A stretch of 64,000 nt of DNA from Cnuella takakiae (GTDB lineage: Bacteria > Bacteroidota > Bacteroidia > Chitinophagales > Chitinophagaceae): contig NZ_MTFE01000010.1 of assembly GCF_001953305.1 (NCBI RefSeq), positions 2,682,284 to 2,746,283 of the forward strand. Direction: 5' to 3'. The position numbers and the translations under genes were made by a program. Below the pieces are notes generated by a model that was given only the letters and a program-made list of their open reading frames with translations, did not search any database and had not been told where the DNA came from. Of this stretch, positions 33,517-43,018 are shown in pieces. Each line of letters starts with the position of its first letter. Positions within the stretch are counted from its first letter, which is position 1.

Positions 33517-34014
33517 ATGGTTGATTTATCCGGATACTACTACCTCGATGGAGTGGATCTATGGCAGGCGTACGGCCTGATTATTCAATTGGGCAGTGCC
33601 GACTTTCTCCGCTTTCCCGCGGCAAAGCCTGCCATCTCCCACGACTGGCCAGACCAGAACGGCATCGATGTGGACCTCTCCAAAGTGTACCTGCAGGCAC
33701 GTACCGGTACGCTGCAGTGCGTAATGGTGGCAGACAGTGAAGCGCAGTTCTTCCAAAAGCACCAGGCGCTGCTGGCAAGGCTTATCCAGCCGGGGCTCCG
33801 CAGGCTTTCCATCACTGCACATGGCGGCCGCAGCTACTTTGTGTACTACAAAGAATGCACAACCTACCAGCAGCTGCCCGGTGGTAAGCTCAATGGTCTG
33901 GGTGATGGCGGTGTGCTGCATTCCTTTGGCATCACATTCACCGAGGCCAATCCAACCATCGATGGCAAGGACACCCACATAATTGCCGATGACGGCGCAT
34001 TCATAATCACTTAA
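33517..34014 (+). CDS. Distal tail-like protein
   Basis: A 165-residue beta-rich protein placed right after the tape measure, where the distal tail (Dit) or an equivalent baseplate hub is encoded. GYYYLDGVDLWQAYGLIIQL at the start and HSFGITFTEANPTIDGKD near the end are compatible with the Dit N-terminal domain of siphoviruses. It starts 9 bp after the tape-measure stop. Confidence 0.75.
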   Translation: MVDLSGYYYLDGVDLWQAYGLIIQLGSADFLRFPAAKPAISHDWPDQNGIDVDLSKVYLQARTGTLQCVMVADSEAQFFQKHQALLARLIQPGLRRLSITAHGGRSYFVYYKECTTYQQLPGGKLNGLGDGGVLHSFGITFTEANPTIDGKDTHIIADDGAFIIT

Positions 34015-34018
34015 GGGC

Positions 34019-35551
34019 ATGGACAAAATAGAAGTTAAAAGAGGTGCTGACCTTTTTACCGTGATCAAGCCGGAAGAGAGCAGCACTGTTAACCAGGCGC
34101 TCATGCAGCCGGGCGCAATATCGCTGCAGTTCCGGCTTTCCTACCTGGCACAGTTTCAAATCAGCGACTGGTGCGAGGTGTTTGGCGTGCGCTATACCTT
34201 ACACACCCTGCCACAGATCAAAAAGCGGGGCACCAACCTGTATGAGTACACCATGCAGATGCAGGACAGCGCCTATGATCTCTCGAGGGTGCAGTTCCTG
34301 TTTCTTGGATCAGTAAACACGCTCACGGAGACGGACTTCACCCTTCGCGGTACGGCGCAAGACTTTCTGCAACTGCTGGTGGGCAATATGAACCGGGTAT
34401 TCACCGGGTGGCAAGCGGGTGCCTGTCCTGCCACCATTCATGTAAACCTGTCTTTTGCAAAGGAAACAGTGTGGAATGCCCTTGCCAGGGTTGCTGAGGC
34501 TTTTGGTACCGAGTTCTGGGTTGATGGCGGCATTATCAACCTGGGTAAGTTGGAGCGAAGGACGGGGCACACCTACCGCCAGGGCATGAACCAAGGCCTT
34601 AGAGAGCTTTCCCGCATCAATGCCAGCGAGGGTGGCCTGATCACCCGCCTGTATGCCTACGGATCAGAGAAAAACCTGCCAGCGGCATACCGCAACTTCT
34701 CTTCCCGCCTCCGCATGTTTGGCGCAGATGATTACATAGAGCAAAACACCGCGGCCTTTGGCATCCGCGAAGGAGTGGTGGTGTTTGAAGATATCTACCC
34801 AAACAGAACCGGTACTGTTACAGGCGTAAATGCGCTCAACCCGTTTGAGTTTTCCGATACAACCATGGACTTTGACCTGAATACGCAGCTGCCGCCAGGC
34901 CTTACCGCGAAGGTTACCTTCAACACTGGCCAGCTACAGGGCTACACCTTCGACCTTTCAACCTATAACCACACAACCAGGCGCTTTACTTTTCTTAAAA
35001 ACAAGCAGGAAGGAAAGATGGATGTGCCATCAACCCTGCTCCGACCACAGGTGGGCGATCAGTACGTGCTGGTGGATATCCTCATGCCCGCGACCTATGT
35101 GGAGGCGGCGGAGAAGAAGCTTTTGGAGGCTGCCCGGCAAACCCTTGACGCGAGCGCATCGCCATTGGTAAAGCTTTCCGCCCTTTCTGATCCCAAGTTC
35201 CTGAAACACCGTGACCGGGTGCTCCTCGTTGGCGATGTTGTGTTTGTTGAAGACACCGACTTAAGCATCAGCAGGCTTATCCGCATCACAGCCCTTACCC
35301 GCAACATTGTAAACGAGTGGGACTACGACCTTACCCTTTCTGATGCTACCGGAATGGTAACAGCAGGCCGCATCGAACAGATCGTGCAGGCGGCACAGGC
35401 GACCGGGCGGGAAGTGACTGACCTTGGCAGGACCCTTGCCAACAACGCCACCCTCAATGGCTTTGCATTCCTGCCAACAACACCAGGCGGTGCGGGTTTC
35501 GCTGAGGTTCTTGTGGAAACAGCAACGGGGAAGCTGTATCGAAAGCAATAA
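34019..35551 (+). CDS. Tail hub / tip protein
   Basis: A 510-residue protein following Dit by 4 bp. The first 380 residues have the pattern of gp27-like or Tal-type tail hubs (FRLSYLAQFQISDWCEVFGV, LHTLPQIKKRGTNLYEYTMQ, VAEAFGTEFWVDGGIINLG). The C-terminal part contains a helix region and repeated Thr/Gly-rich strands that could hold the following fibre. No peptidase motif was identified. A terminator-like hairpin (35577-35594) separates it from the next gene. Confidence 0.8.
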   Translation: MDKIEVKRGADLFTVIKPEESSTVNQALMQPGAISLQFRLSYLAQFQISDWCEVFGVRYTLHTLPQIKKRGTNLYEYTMQMQDSAYDLSRVQFLFLGSVNTLTETDFTLRGTAQDFLQLLVGNMNRVFTGWQAGACPATIHVNLSFAKETVWNALARVAEAFGTEFWVDGGIINLGKLERRTGHTYRQGMNQGLRELSRINASEGGLITRLYAYGSEKNLPAAYRNFSSRLRMFGADDYIEQNTAAFGIREGVVVFEDIYPNRTGTVTGVNALNPFEFSDTTMDFDLNTQLPPGLTAKVTFNTGQLQGYTFDLSTYNHTTRRFTFLKNKQEGKMDVPSTLLRPQVGDQYVLVDILMPATYVEAAEKKLLEAARQTLDASASPLVKLSALSDPKFLKHRDRVLLVGDVVFVEDTDLSISRLIRITALTRNIVNEWDYDLTLSDATGMVTAGRIEQIVQAAQATGREVTDLGRTLANNATLNGFAFLPTTPGGAGFAEVLVETATGKLYRKQ

Positions 35552-35576
35552 TATAAGTACTGCTCTACTTACGCCA

Positions 35577-35598
35577 GCCGCCCAATGAGGCGGCTTTT
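35577..35598 (+). terminator. Terminator after tail hub gene
   Basis: Stem GCCGCC/GGCGGC with loop CAATGA followed by TTTTC, 25 bp past the stop at 35551 and 22 bp before the next ATG. Possibly partial, since fibre genes follow on the same strand. Confidence 0.65.
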
Positions 35599-35619
35599 CA
35601 TTTTCCAACTTTACCGGCG

Positions 35620-36972
35620 ATGCCTTTATCGCCACAACTGGAAAGTGAAATAGCAGCCTACGTGCAGTCCCTAATGCGGAAGGTGCGCATCCCTGAGCTG
35701 CCCCAGTACACGCTCTTTGGTGAGCTGTCGCTCGATGATCGACTACCCCTTTGGATGAGCGGTGCAGATAAGACCGTATGGCTGAAAGCACAGGACCTGC
35801 GCACACTAATCCTTACCGGTGGCTCCCAGACTGTTACCCCAGTGTTGGAAGGTGACCCGATGATCTACATCGTGCCGCTGGCAGATGCGGGCACACAGAC
35901 GGCATCTATTCCTTCTCTTGCGGGCAAAAGGTTTTTCCTCCGCAGGGACGGCCGACCGCTTACCTCCGCGGAGTTCGATGTACTGGCAGGTGGTGGCTTT
36001 AAGCTCAAACAATCCGGCGACATTTTGCAGGAAGGGGAGCGGTACGACTACCAGCTGTACCGTATGGAAGGCTCCGACCCCGGCGCCCCGGTAGTAACCG
36101 GTACCGGCGGTGGCCTGTTTACCGGTGTGGAAGAGGTGACTGCAAACAAGACCCTTACCCCCGAAAGCGCAGGTAAACTGCAGCAACTCCGCTCCGGTGC
36201 AACTCAGGTTACGCTTACCCTCACCGATATCGCTTCCCAGCCCGCCAACAGCGTGGTAGTGGTGGAAGCCTCTATCTCCAATAATGTTCAAAACAGGATC
36301 GCAGCCCCTGCAGGTGGTTACATCTACATGAATGGCGCGGCCTTCACCGAGCTGTGGCTTTCGCCCGGCGAAAGTGTATGGTTGTTCCGTGATGCGGATG
36401 GCTACTACGTGATTGGCGGCGACCTGTCAAACGCATACAGAAGCCTGGCAAAGCCCTACGCTTCTTACAATATAGCCCAGGATGAACTTCGATGTAACGG
36501 CCAGGTGGTACTCCGACAGCAGTACCCCCGGCTGTGGGCTATAATCCAAACACTTGGCCCGGCTGTGATCACCGAGCAGCAACTGGCGCAGGATCCGGTA
36601 AATAAAGCTGGCTGCTTCACTACAGGCGATGGCTCAACAACTTTTCGTTTGCCCAACCTCGATGGGGTTTTCCTACGTGGCATAAAACCGGGCGACACCG
36701 AAAGGGCGTACAACAATCCCGGTGGCTACCAGGGGGATCAAAACAAGAAGCATAATCACGTTGAGGCGCCATTCAATAAAGCCGCTGCAAGGGCTTCTGA
36801 CCTGTCCGGCGGTGCGGGCACCACTGCAACAGTGGATAGCACTGGCGCTGCAGGTGAATACCGGGTGGCCTCTATGAGCGATGCGCAATGGACAGCAGCT
36901 ACAATAGAAGATGAAGGCGGAAGCGAAGCCCGGCCAAAGAACGTGGGCATTTACTGGGTGGTAAAATTTTAA
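35620..36972 (+). CDS. Tail fibre with phage collar domain
   Basis: A 450-residue protein. The N-terminal part would attach to the tail (LESEIAAYVQSLMRKVRIPE). The C-terminal 175 residues carry a phage tail collar domain: AQDELRCNGQVVLRQQYPRL, then FRLPNLDGVFLRGIKPGDTE, HNHVEAPFN with metal-binding His residues, and a final RPKNVGIYWVVKF. Such fibres bind receptors as trimers. There is no signal peptide, in contrast to the next four genes. Confidence 0.85.
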   Translation: MPLSPQLESEIAAYVQSLMRKVRIPELPQYTLFGELSLDDRLPLWMSGADKTVWLKAQDLRTLILTGGSQTVTPVLEGDPMIYIVPLADAGTQTASIPSLAGKRFFLRRDGRPLTSAEFDVLAGGGFKLKQSGDILQEGERYDYQLYRMEGSDPGAPVVTGTGGGLFTGVEEVTANKTLTPESAGKLQQLRSGATQVTLTLTDIASQPANSVVVVEASISNNVQNRIAAPAGGYIYMNGAAFTELWLSPGESVWLFRDADGYYVIGGDLSNAYRSLAKPYASYNIAQDELRCNGQVVLRQQYPRLWAIIQTLGPAVITEQQLAQDPVNKAGCFTTGDGSTTFRLPNLDGVFLRGIKPGDTERAYNNPGGYQGDQNKKHNHVEAPFNKAAARASDLSGGAGTTATVDSTGAAGEYRVASMSDAQWTAATIEDEGGSEARPKNVGIYWVVKF

Positions 36973-36976
36973 CTAC

Positions 36977-38989
36977 ATGAAACGACTGAAAATACTATTG
37001 CTGTTTTTGCTGGCTTACGCTGGCGCATATGCACAGAAGGCGCAGCGCATACCTACCTGGTATGAGTACGATTACAACCAGTTTTCCAAAGGCCTAGCCA
37101 TCCCTTCCGGCAGTTGGCAGATACCTGTTGAATATCAAAACCGTGTACACCTCAAGGGCTCAGCATCGGATAGCACCCTTGAAGTATGGGTGCCAACACT
37201 TGGCAGGTGGGCGAAGGTTGGGGGAGGGTTCAACAAAAGCGATACATCTACAGCGCTCGGTGTTCCTTTTGTTGCTCCTGGTCAGTGGGTACAGCAGCAG
37301 ATTGCAGCACTGCCTTCACAGCAGGAGCCATATTATGTGAATGGAGAGCTTGCCGGTATAGATTTCAAAGATGCCAATGGGAATGTGTATTTCAGGTGGT
37401 TATTTGATACCGGAGATGAGCAGGCAGCTGTAGAATATTTGCGCAGGGTAAATGCAGGCTATGGCCTGACCCCTGTTAATGACAGCACACCCAGGGTTGA
37501 TACTTTTGCCATTGCCACAAGGGGCAGGTTATATAAAACACTGGACAGCTTAAAGGCCACCATACCTCAGGGCAATACGTACACTGCAGGGTTGCCCATT
37601 ATCCTGAATGGTTCAACTTTCACCGCTGACACCACAGGGGCCACTTCTGGCCTGGCTACCAAGGGACGGTTATACAAGTCCCTGGATAGTTTAAAGGCAA
37701 CATTGCAACCAAGCTTTACCGCGCAGGCTGCAAAGACATTCTTTCGGGGGCCGTATTCAGGGGCTGCTGCACCACCTTCATGGGGCCTTATTGACAGCAC
37801 CGACCTGCCGCCTATTCCTTCCCGGTATTTGGTAGGGCCTATTTCGGCTCCTGGTGATGGTAATACGGTTCACATTTCAACGCTGGATGGGGATACAGTT
37901 ATTAATATGTACAGCGGTGGAATCTTGCGCTACAGGCTGACAAATAATGGCCTTGGCGAATGGTATTTCCGTTCAGGCTCCGAAGTTGGATCCTTCAGAT
38001 TTGGAACGCCTTCAAACCTGCCCGGTATGCAACTTTTTAACGCATCCGGTACAGGCAGAACACAGGCACGCATGCTTGGCAGTTCCGGAGGATGGGCATT
38101 TGGTAGTACTACGGGTAGCGGCATTCCTACCGATCATTTTACGCTGACAACAGCAGGCAAAGCAACCTTTACAAATGATGTGGAAGCAGCAAGCTTCACT
38201 TTTACCCCTACAGGATCGGTTGGCACATTGGCTGATGGGCAAATCAAAAAAGGTGCAGATGGTGAATATTATGCAGGTAAAGGAGGGGCAAACCATAAGT
38301 TTATCACGGCGGACGCTTCAAACAATGTTTACATAGAAGGCCGCCTAGGAGTGGGTACGAATGCCCCGCAGCAAAAGTTTGCAGTAGCTACAAGCGGTGC
38401 CAACACCCTAGAATTTGGCTACTCCGCAACGTATAACATGAACGTAATAGAAAGTATTGACCGGGCTACAAATACAGGTAAAGACTTTGGATTGTATTCC
38501 CCAAATGCAACCGCTATACGGTTCCACACCAACACCTTTGAGCGCATGCGGGTGGGAGGTGATGGCAAGGTGGGGATAGGAACCAACAACCCCTTTTCCA
38601 TGCTGCACGTTGCAGGTAGTGTGCAAATAGAAGATAGCCTGACGGTAAAAACATTGACACCTAACCGGGTTGTGGTATCTAACGGCACCAAAGGGCTTGC
38701 AAGTGGCCCGCTCATGGGCTATGCTCAAGCTGCAATCAACACCACCCAAACTATTACGATAACATCCGGGGCATTGGAGCAGATCGTGTTTTTGGGTGGC
38801 ACCACCACCTCGGTTGCATTCCCTGCCCCACAGGATCAGTTGAAGCTAAGGGTTCGCAACACAACATCTTCCCCCATTTCAATCACTTCCAATCAACCCC
38901 TTAACGATGCTGTCACCATGACTAGCATCCCGGCTAATACGTTCTATGAGTTCGTAAAAGACGGTTCATCCTGGCGCAGACTCGATTAG
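36977..38989 (+). CDS. Tail fibre-like protein with signal peptide
   Basis: A 670-residue protein. It starts with a Sec signal (MKRLKILLLFLLAYAGAYAQ). The body resembles trimeric fibres of Bacteroidota phages: repeated segments (ATRGRLYKTLDSLKATI, LATKGRLYKSLDSLKATL), LGVGTNAPQQKFAV, KVGIGTNNPFSMLHVAGSV and a C-terminal beta domain ending YEFVKDGSSWRRLD. It follows the collar fibre by 4 bp. A signal peptide on a virion fibre is odd, because virions assemble in the cytoplasm. The protein may be exported, or the N terminus may serve as a hydrophobic tail-attachment segment. Confidence 0.8.
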   Translation: MKRLKILLLFLLAYAGAYAQKAQRIPTWYEYDYNQFSKGLAIPSGSWQIPVEYQNRVHLKGSASDSTLEVWVPTLGRWAKVGGGFNKSDTSTALGVPFVAPGQWVQQQIAALPSQQEPYYVNGELAGIDFKDANGNVYFRWLFDTGDEQAAVEYLRRVNAGYGLTPVNDSTPRVDTFAIATRGRLYKTLDSLKATIPQGNTYTAGLPIILNGSTFTADTTGATSGLATKGRLYKSLDSLKATLQPSFTAQAAKTFFRGPYSGAAAPPSWGLIDSTDLPPIPSRYLVGPISAPGDGNTVHISTLDGDTVINMYSGGILRYRLTNNGLGEWYFRSGSEVGSFRFGTPSNLPGMQLFNASGTGRTQARMLGSSGGWAFGSTTGSGIPTDHFTLTTAGKATFTNDVEAASFTFTPTGSVGTLADGQIKKGADGEYYAGKGGANHKFITADASNNVYIEGRLGVGTNAPQQKFAVATSGANTLEFGYSATYNMNVIESIDRATNTGKDFGLYSPNATAIRFHTNTFERMRVGGDGKVGIGTNNPFSMLHVAGSVQIEDSLTVKTLTPNRVVVSNGTKGLASGPLMGYAQAAINTTQTITITSGALEQIVFLGGTTTSVAFPAPQDQLKLRVRNTTSSPISITSNQPLNDAVTMTSIPANTFYEFVKDGSSWRRLD

Positions 38990-39015
38990 AAACACAACTT
39001 ATTTAAATACGAACC

Positions 39016-39504
39016 ATGAAATACCTGATCACTCTTTTGCTCCTTTCAGTTTGCCACCTATTTGCAAACTCCCAATCTGACACTTTAGCGGTACCGGAAC
39101 ATGACTACAGCAAAGACACCATGCACATCACTGGACTGAAGCTGTGGGAGTACGGCTATGTGTCCGACCTTATAAAGTCTACTGATCCGCAACAGCAGGC
39201 ATATGAGCGGAGGGTTGCAACTAAGTGGGACGGGGTAGACTCCAACCAAGTGATTAAAGTGGCCACTACCTACGGGCAATTCATCGCCACCTATGCTTTT
39301 CTGCTATCAAAGCCTGATGGCATTGTTGCTGACTTCAATGCAACGCTACTGCAGGAGGTGTTCCCCGATGCAATGCGACACCCTTGGATCATGGAGCAGA
39401 TCATGCTGCTCAGGGCAAAGTATGCAGCCTACCGCCAGCAGATCAAAGAAGCGGGCATCAAGCGCCTGCAGGAAATCAAGCAATCAACCTTACTGGACGA
39501 GTAA
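39016..39504 (+). CDS. Exported hypothetical protein in fibre cluster
   Basis: A 162-residue protein with a signal peptide (MKYLITLLLLSVCHLFANSQ) and a mostly helical mature part (GQFIATYAFLLSKPDGIVAD, IKEAGIKRLQEIKQS). There is no sign of a fibre repeat, so it could be a chaperone or adaptor for its exported neighbours. It lies 26 bp after the fibre gene. Confidence 0.7.
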   Translation: MKYLITLLLLSVCHLFANSQSDTLAVPEHDYSKDTMHITGLKLWEYGYVSDLIKSTDPQQQAYERRVATKWDGVDSNQVIKVATTYGQFIATYAFLLSKPDGIVADFNATLLQEVFPDAMRHPWIMEQIMLLRAKYAAYRQQIKEAGIKRLQEIKQSTLLDE

Positions 39505-39517
39505 AACACTTAAGCAC

Positions 39518-40168
39518 ATGAAAAAGCTATTGCCTATACTGTTGCTCATGTCTTTGCCATTCCTGGCAGATGCTCAGTCAGGAACACTACCTTCCGAGCC
39601 TACAACTTTTCCCATCCCTGTAGGGCGTGGTGGTGCTGGCCTCTCACAGGCAGACAAAACCACCATCGACAGCTTCCGGCTGATCAGGGCAAGTATTGTA
39701 CTTGCTGAAGCTGGCTTTGGACTGCTTTCCGATGCTGAAAGACAGATGATCCTGTCTGCTTACAACAGGCCAGTGCCTAATTTGGATAGCTTTCGTAGGA
39801 AAACTGACCTGATAAAGGCTGAAGAAATACCAGGCAAAGTGGCCATAAGCCAGCAATCCCTTTCGCGAACGCCTACCGGTGCAGTAAACTATCACCTGAT
39901 GTACACCGCTGACACCATCACAGTGCTGGATGTACGGGAAGTGCTGCAAGGCACCACACCTTCAGTAACCTATAGGATTGAATACGGTGTAAATAGGGGT
40001 GTTGCAGACGGTACCATTGTGGCCAGTCATGCTGCCACCAGCACAAGCGGTGCAGCTGCTACACTCACCGCATCCACTACCATTCTGCCGGGCCGCTTCA
40101 TCTGGGTGGTGATAACCGCAATCAGCGGAACCCTCACTGATTTTGGTGTAACGATTACTTACAATTAA
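39518..40168 (+). CDS. Exported hypothetical protein in fibre cluster
   Basis: A 216-residue protein starting at the ATG at 39518 (MKKLLPILLLMSLPFLADAQ, a signal peptide), 13 bp after the preceding stop; the frame upstream is only a shadow. The mature part has a short fibre-like lead (FPIPVGRGGAGLSQADK) and a C-terminal beta-sandwich-like domain (YRIEYGVNRG, RFIWVVITAISGTLTDFGVT). It is probably an adsorption-related or surface protein; no named family. Confidence 0.7.
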   Translation: MKKLLPILLLMSLPFLADAQSGTLPSEPTTFPIPVGRGGAGLSQADKTTIDSFRLIRASIVLAEAGFGLLSDAERQMILSAYNRPVPNLDSFRRKTDLIKAEEIPGKVAISQQSLSRTPTGAVNYHLMYTADTITVLDVREVLQGTTPSVTYRIEYGVNRGVADGTIVASHAATSTSGAAATLTASTTILPGRFIWVVITAISGTLTDFGVTITYN

Positions 40169-40171
40169 CTG

Positions 40172-43018
40172 ATGCGCCTCCTTACTACCATCCTTCTTCT
40201 TTTTGGCCTCCACAGCCAGGCTGCAACTTATTATGTGAGCTACTGGGGCAGTGCAACAAACAGCGGTACCAGCCCTACATCGCCATGGACATTAAGTAAG
40301 GTTTCTTCCGAGATTGCAAAAACCTCAGGCAACATCTTTGGCGCAAGTGACAGTGTACTATTCCGCCGAGGAGAGCCGGCATTGTATGGAAGTCTTTCAA
40401 TTGGCAGGTCCGGTGGCAGCCTGTCTGCACCGCTATACTTTGGTACCTACGGATGGGGAAGCCAGCCGGTAATTAGTGGCTTTCGGAAGGTGGAAAGCTG
40501 GGAGGAGATCAGCCCCAATATCTGGCGCAGTACTCTTGCGGTGAGTGGCTTGAATACTGCCCACATGGTTACTGTACGGGGTGAAAACACGCCTATGGGC
40601 AGGTACCCGAATGCAGATGCCGCTCGTTATGGATGGCTTTTCATAGACGCGCATCCAGCCGGCAGCAAAACAACTCTGTATGATACTGCCCTTTCTGCCT
40701 CACCCAATTGGACAGGTGCAAGGCTTGTTTCAAAAGGGCAGCGGTGGTCAAGTGACACAGGCACCATTACCAGCCATACGCATGATGGATTCAGGTCAAC
40801 GATTGTAACCAGCGGCCAGGAGTACGAAATGCGCAACAACTGGGGCTATTATATTCTGAATCACCCTGCCACCCTTGATCAGCAGTGGGAATGGTGGTAC
40901 AATGGAGCCTTTGACAAAAAGCTATGGATGTACAGCACCTACAACCCGGTAGGTGACTCGGTGAAGATCGCAACGGTTGATAATGCTTTGTCCATTGCCG
41001 GCCGCTCTTACCTGAAGTTCGAGGACCTGGTGTTTGAAGGGCCCAATTTGGATGGTATCTCCTTTTCAGGAACCTCCACTTTCAACACCTTTGACAGCGT
41101 TACTGTTCGCTACTGCGGTTCCAAGGGTGTTGACGCCATGCAACAGGCGAACGTTTCTGATATCACCTTCATTGACTTCACTGCTATCGATTGCCAGAAC
41201 TTCGGCATAGACGCAAACAGCACGGGTAGCAGGTGGACCCTGATCCGGCCCCTAACAAAGCGCATAGGTTTGTTTTTCGGCATGCAAGGGCAAGAGCAGG
41301 GAGGTAGCATGATGACCGGCATACGCTTACGTGGCGGCGTTGGCGGCCATTATATAGGAGGTGCCCGCGTGGACTCCGTTGGGTGGGCAGGTATAAGATT
41401 CAACTCACGTAACTGCCTTTTTGAAAACAACTTCATCACCAACTTTGCCATGCGCAATGATGATGTTGCGGGCCTGTACACGTTTGATTCTACCAGCAAG
41501 GAAGGGACAATTGTCAGGTACAATTTTGTTGATGGCGCAGGTGTATACCCAAGCTTTCAAGGAACCGAGTTTACTGCAAGCCGTGCTGCTTATGGTGGAT
41601 ACACTGATGATGGAAGCGGCGGCAGGCCGGGAAACCCCCTGAGGTTTTACGGTAATGTATTTACCAACTGCAGCCGGGGTGGCTTTTACCTGCACAATAA
41701 TCACAACATTGAATTTACGGGCAACTTCCTGGTAGGGAACGGCAGTTCGCAGTTGAAACTGGAGAACGATGCCAACGTTATAAATACCGCAGCTGCACTG
41801 GCCTTCAAGTTGGACGATTCCACCAACAACCTGGTGATAAAAGGCAACCTCTTTGTTTCCTACAGTGAAACTGATCTCATTGCATACTTCCGCACTCTTT
41901 GGGACGATACGGCTGTGATCAGGAAGTTGGATGAGCCAAGGGGAACGGACCGTTTTTTCAACTCCGGAAACAATATTGATTCAAACTGGTACATACGGCC
42001 TACATCACTGGATGCCGAACTGATCAACGTTATATGGAACTGGCGGAAGGTGGGCAACCCAGCAGCAAGCGAAAAAGCCAGGGACTACAGCCTGTCACAA
42101 TGGAGCACACTGTTCGGCCATGATAAAAACAGCCGCGGAGCTGTACTGAAATTTGCAGCTGGAACACCCATCGCAAGCGCCTTCCGCTTTATCTATAATC
42201 CAAATGGGAAGGATAGCAACATTGTGCTTCCGCGGAGCTACATGCGGCATAATGGCGAAGTGATCAGTGCCGGCCCGATGAAGTTGGGTGCTTATGAGTC
42301 TATGGCGCTCTTCGTATATGATCCGCCGCCGAACGTGCGGCCGCCGGCTGGCTATGCCGGTGTGATCCCTCTAAAACACCGTAGCACCACAGGCAATGCC
42401 CGGAAAAAAAGCCTTGCATCAGGTCCGGTGCTGCTAAAGCTCCGACCCGTCATTCCGGAAAATGGCGTATTGTACTCCGAGGAGTTTGATAATCCGGTAT
42501 GGAGCAAAACAAACGTTCCCATTACTGCCAATGCAAGCACAGCGCCTGATGGCACCACAACCGCTGACAGGGCCACAACACTCATCAACACCAGCAGCAA
42601 GCATATTGTCCAGGGTACTGCAACAGTAGCGGGCAATAACTACACCTATGCGGTTTATGTAAAAGATGTGAACCGCAGGTACGTGCAGCTCTTCCTGGGC
42701 AACAGCGGTTTCGGCAGCCAGGCCTTTGCCAACTTCGACCTGCAAACAAGCACAATCACTGCCTTTGGCTCATCCCTGATCGATAAAGGAATTGAGGATG
42801 CGGGAAGTGGCTGGAAGCGCATTTGGATCACGGCGCCCGCTACCACTACCCAGGTGAGTGGTGTAAACAACACCATAGGTCTTATACCCAGTGGAACACA
42901 TCCAAGGGCGGGCGGGTACACTACAGATGCGGCATACAGCGTCGATCTGTGGGGCGCCCAGTATAATAAAGGGTACAAGCAGGATTATGTTCTAACTACT
43001 TCAACGACTGTGCAATGA
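40172..43018 (+). CDS. Exported beta-helix protein, tailspike-like
   Basis: A 948-residue protein with a signal peptide (MRLLTTILLLFGLHSQAA). Residues about 20-600 carry a right-handed parallel beta-helix: YYVSYWGSATNSGTSPTSPW, typical of pectate-lyase-like proteins, then many short turns (GISFSGTSTFNTFDSVTVRY, FENNFITNFAM, FYGNVFTNCSRGGFYLHNN). After a linker at about 700-760 comes a carbohydrate-binding-like domain (VLYSEEFDNPVWSKTNV, NYTYAVYVKDVNRRYVQLFL). This layout is known for phage depolymerases that cut surface polysaccharide and for secreted polysaccharide lyases. The catalytic residues cannot be identified by eye. Confidence 0.8.
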   Translation: MRLLTTILLLFGLHSQAATYYVSYWGSATNSGTSPTSPWTLSKVSSEIAKTSGNIFGASDSVLFRRGEPALYGSLSIGRSGGSLSAPLYFGTYGWGSQPVISGFRKVESWEEISPNIWRSTLAVSGLNTAHMVTVRGENTPMGRYPNADAARYGWLFIDAHPAGSKTTLYDTALSASPNWTGARLVSKGQRWSSDTGTITSHTHDGFRSTIVTSGQEYEMRNNWGYYILNHPATLDQQWEWWYNGAFDKKLWMYSTYNPVGDSVKIATVDNALSIAGRSYLKFEDLVFEGPNLDGISFSGTSTFNTFDSVTVRYCGSKGVDAMQQANVSDITFIDFTAIDCQNFGIDANSTGSRWTLIRPLTKRIGLFFGMQGQEQGGSMMTGIRLRGGVGGHYIGGARVDSVGWAGIRFNSRNCLFENNFITNFAMRNDDVAGLYTFDSTSKEGTIVRYNFVDGAGVYPSFQGTEFTASRAAYGGYTDDGSGGRPGNPLRFYGNVFTNCSRGGFYLHNNHNIEFTGNFLVGNGSSQLKLENDANVINTAAALAFKLDDSTNNLVIKGNLFVSYSETDLIAYFRTLWDDTAVIRKLDEPRGTDRFFNSGNNIDSNWYIRPTSLDAELINVIWNWRKVGNPAASEKARDYSLSQWSTLFGHDKNSRGAVLKFAAGTPIASAFRFIYNPNGKDSNIVLPRSYMRHNGEVISAGPMKLGAYESMALFVYDPPPNVRPPAGYAGVIPLKHRSTTGNARKKSLASGPVLLKLRPVIPENGVLYSEEFDNPVWSKTNVPITANASTAPDGTTTADRATTLINTSSKHIVQGTATVAGNNYTYAVYVKDVNRRYVQLFLGNSGFGSQAFANFDLQTSTITAFGSSLIDKGIEDAGSGWKRIWITAPATTTQVSGVNNTIGLIPSGTHPRAGGYTTDAAYSVDLWGAQYNKGYKQDYVLTTSTTVQ

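Noticed and set aside
41405..41704. Minus-strand frame inside the beta-helix protein gene
   Set aside because: Shadow of the beta-helix repeats on the plus strand.
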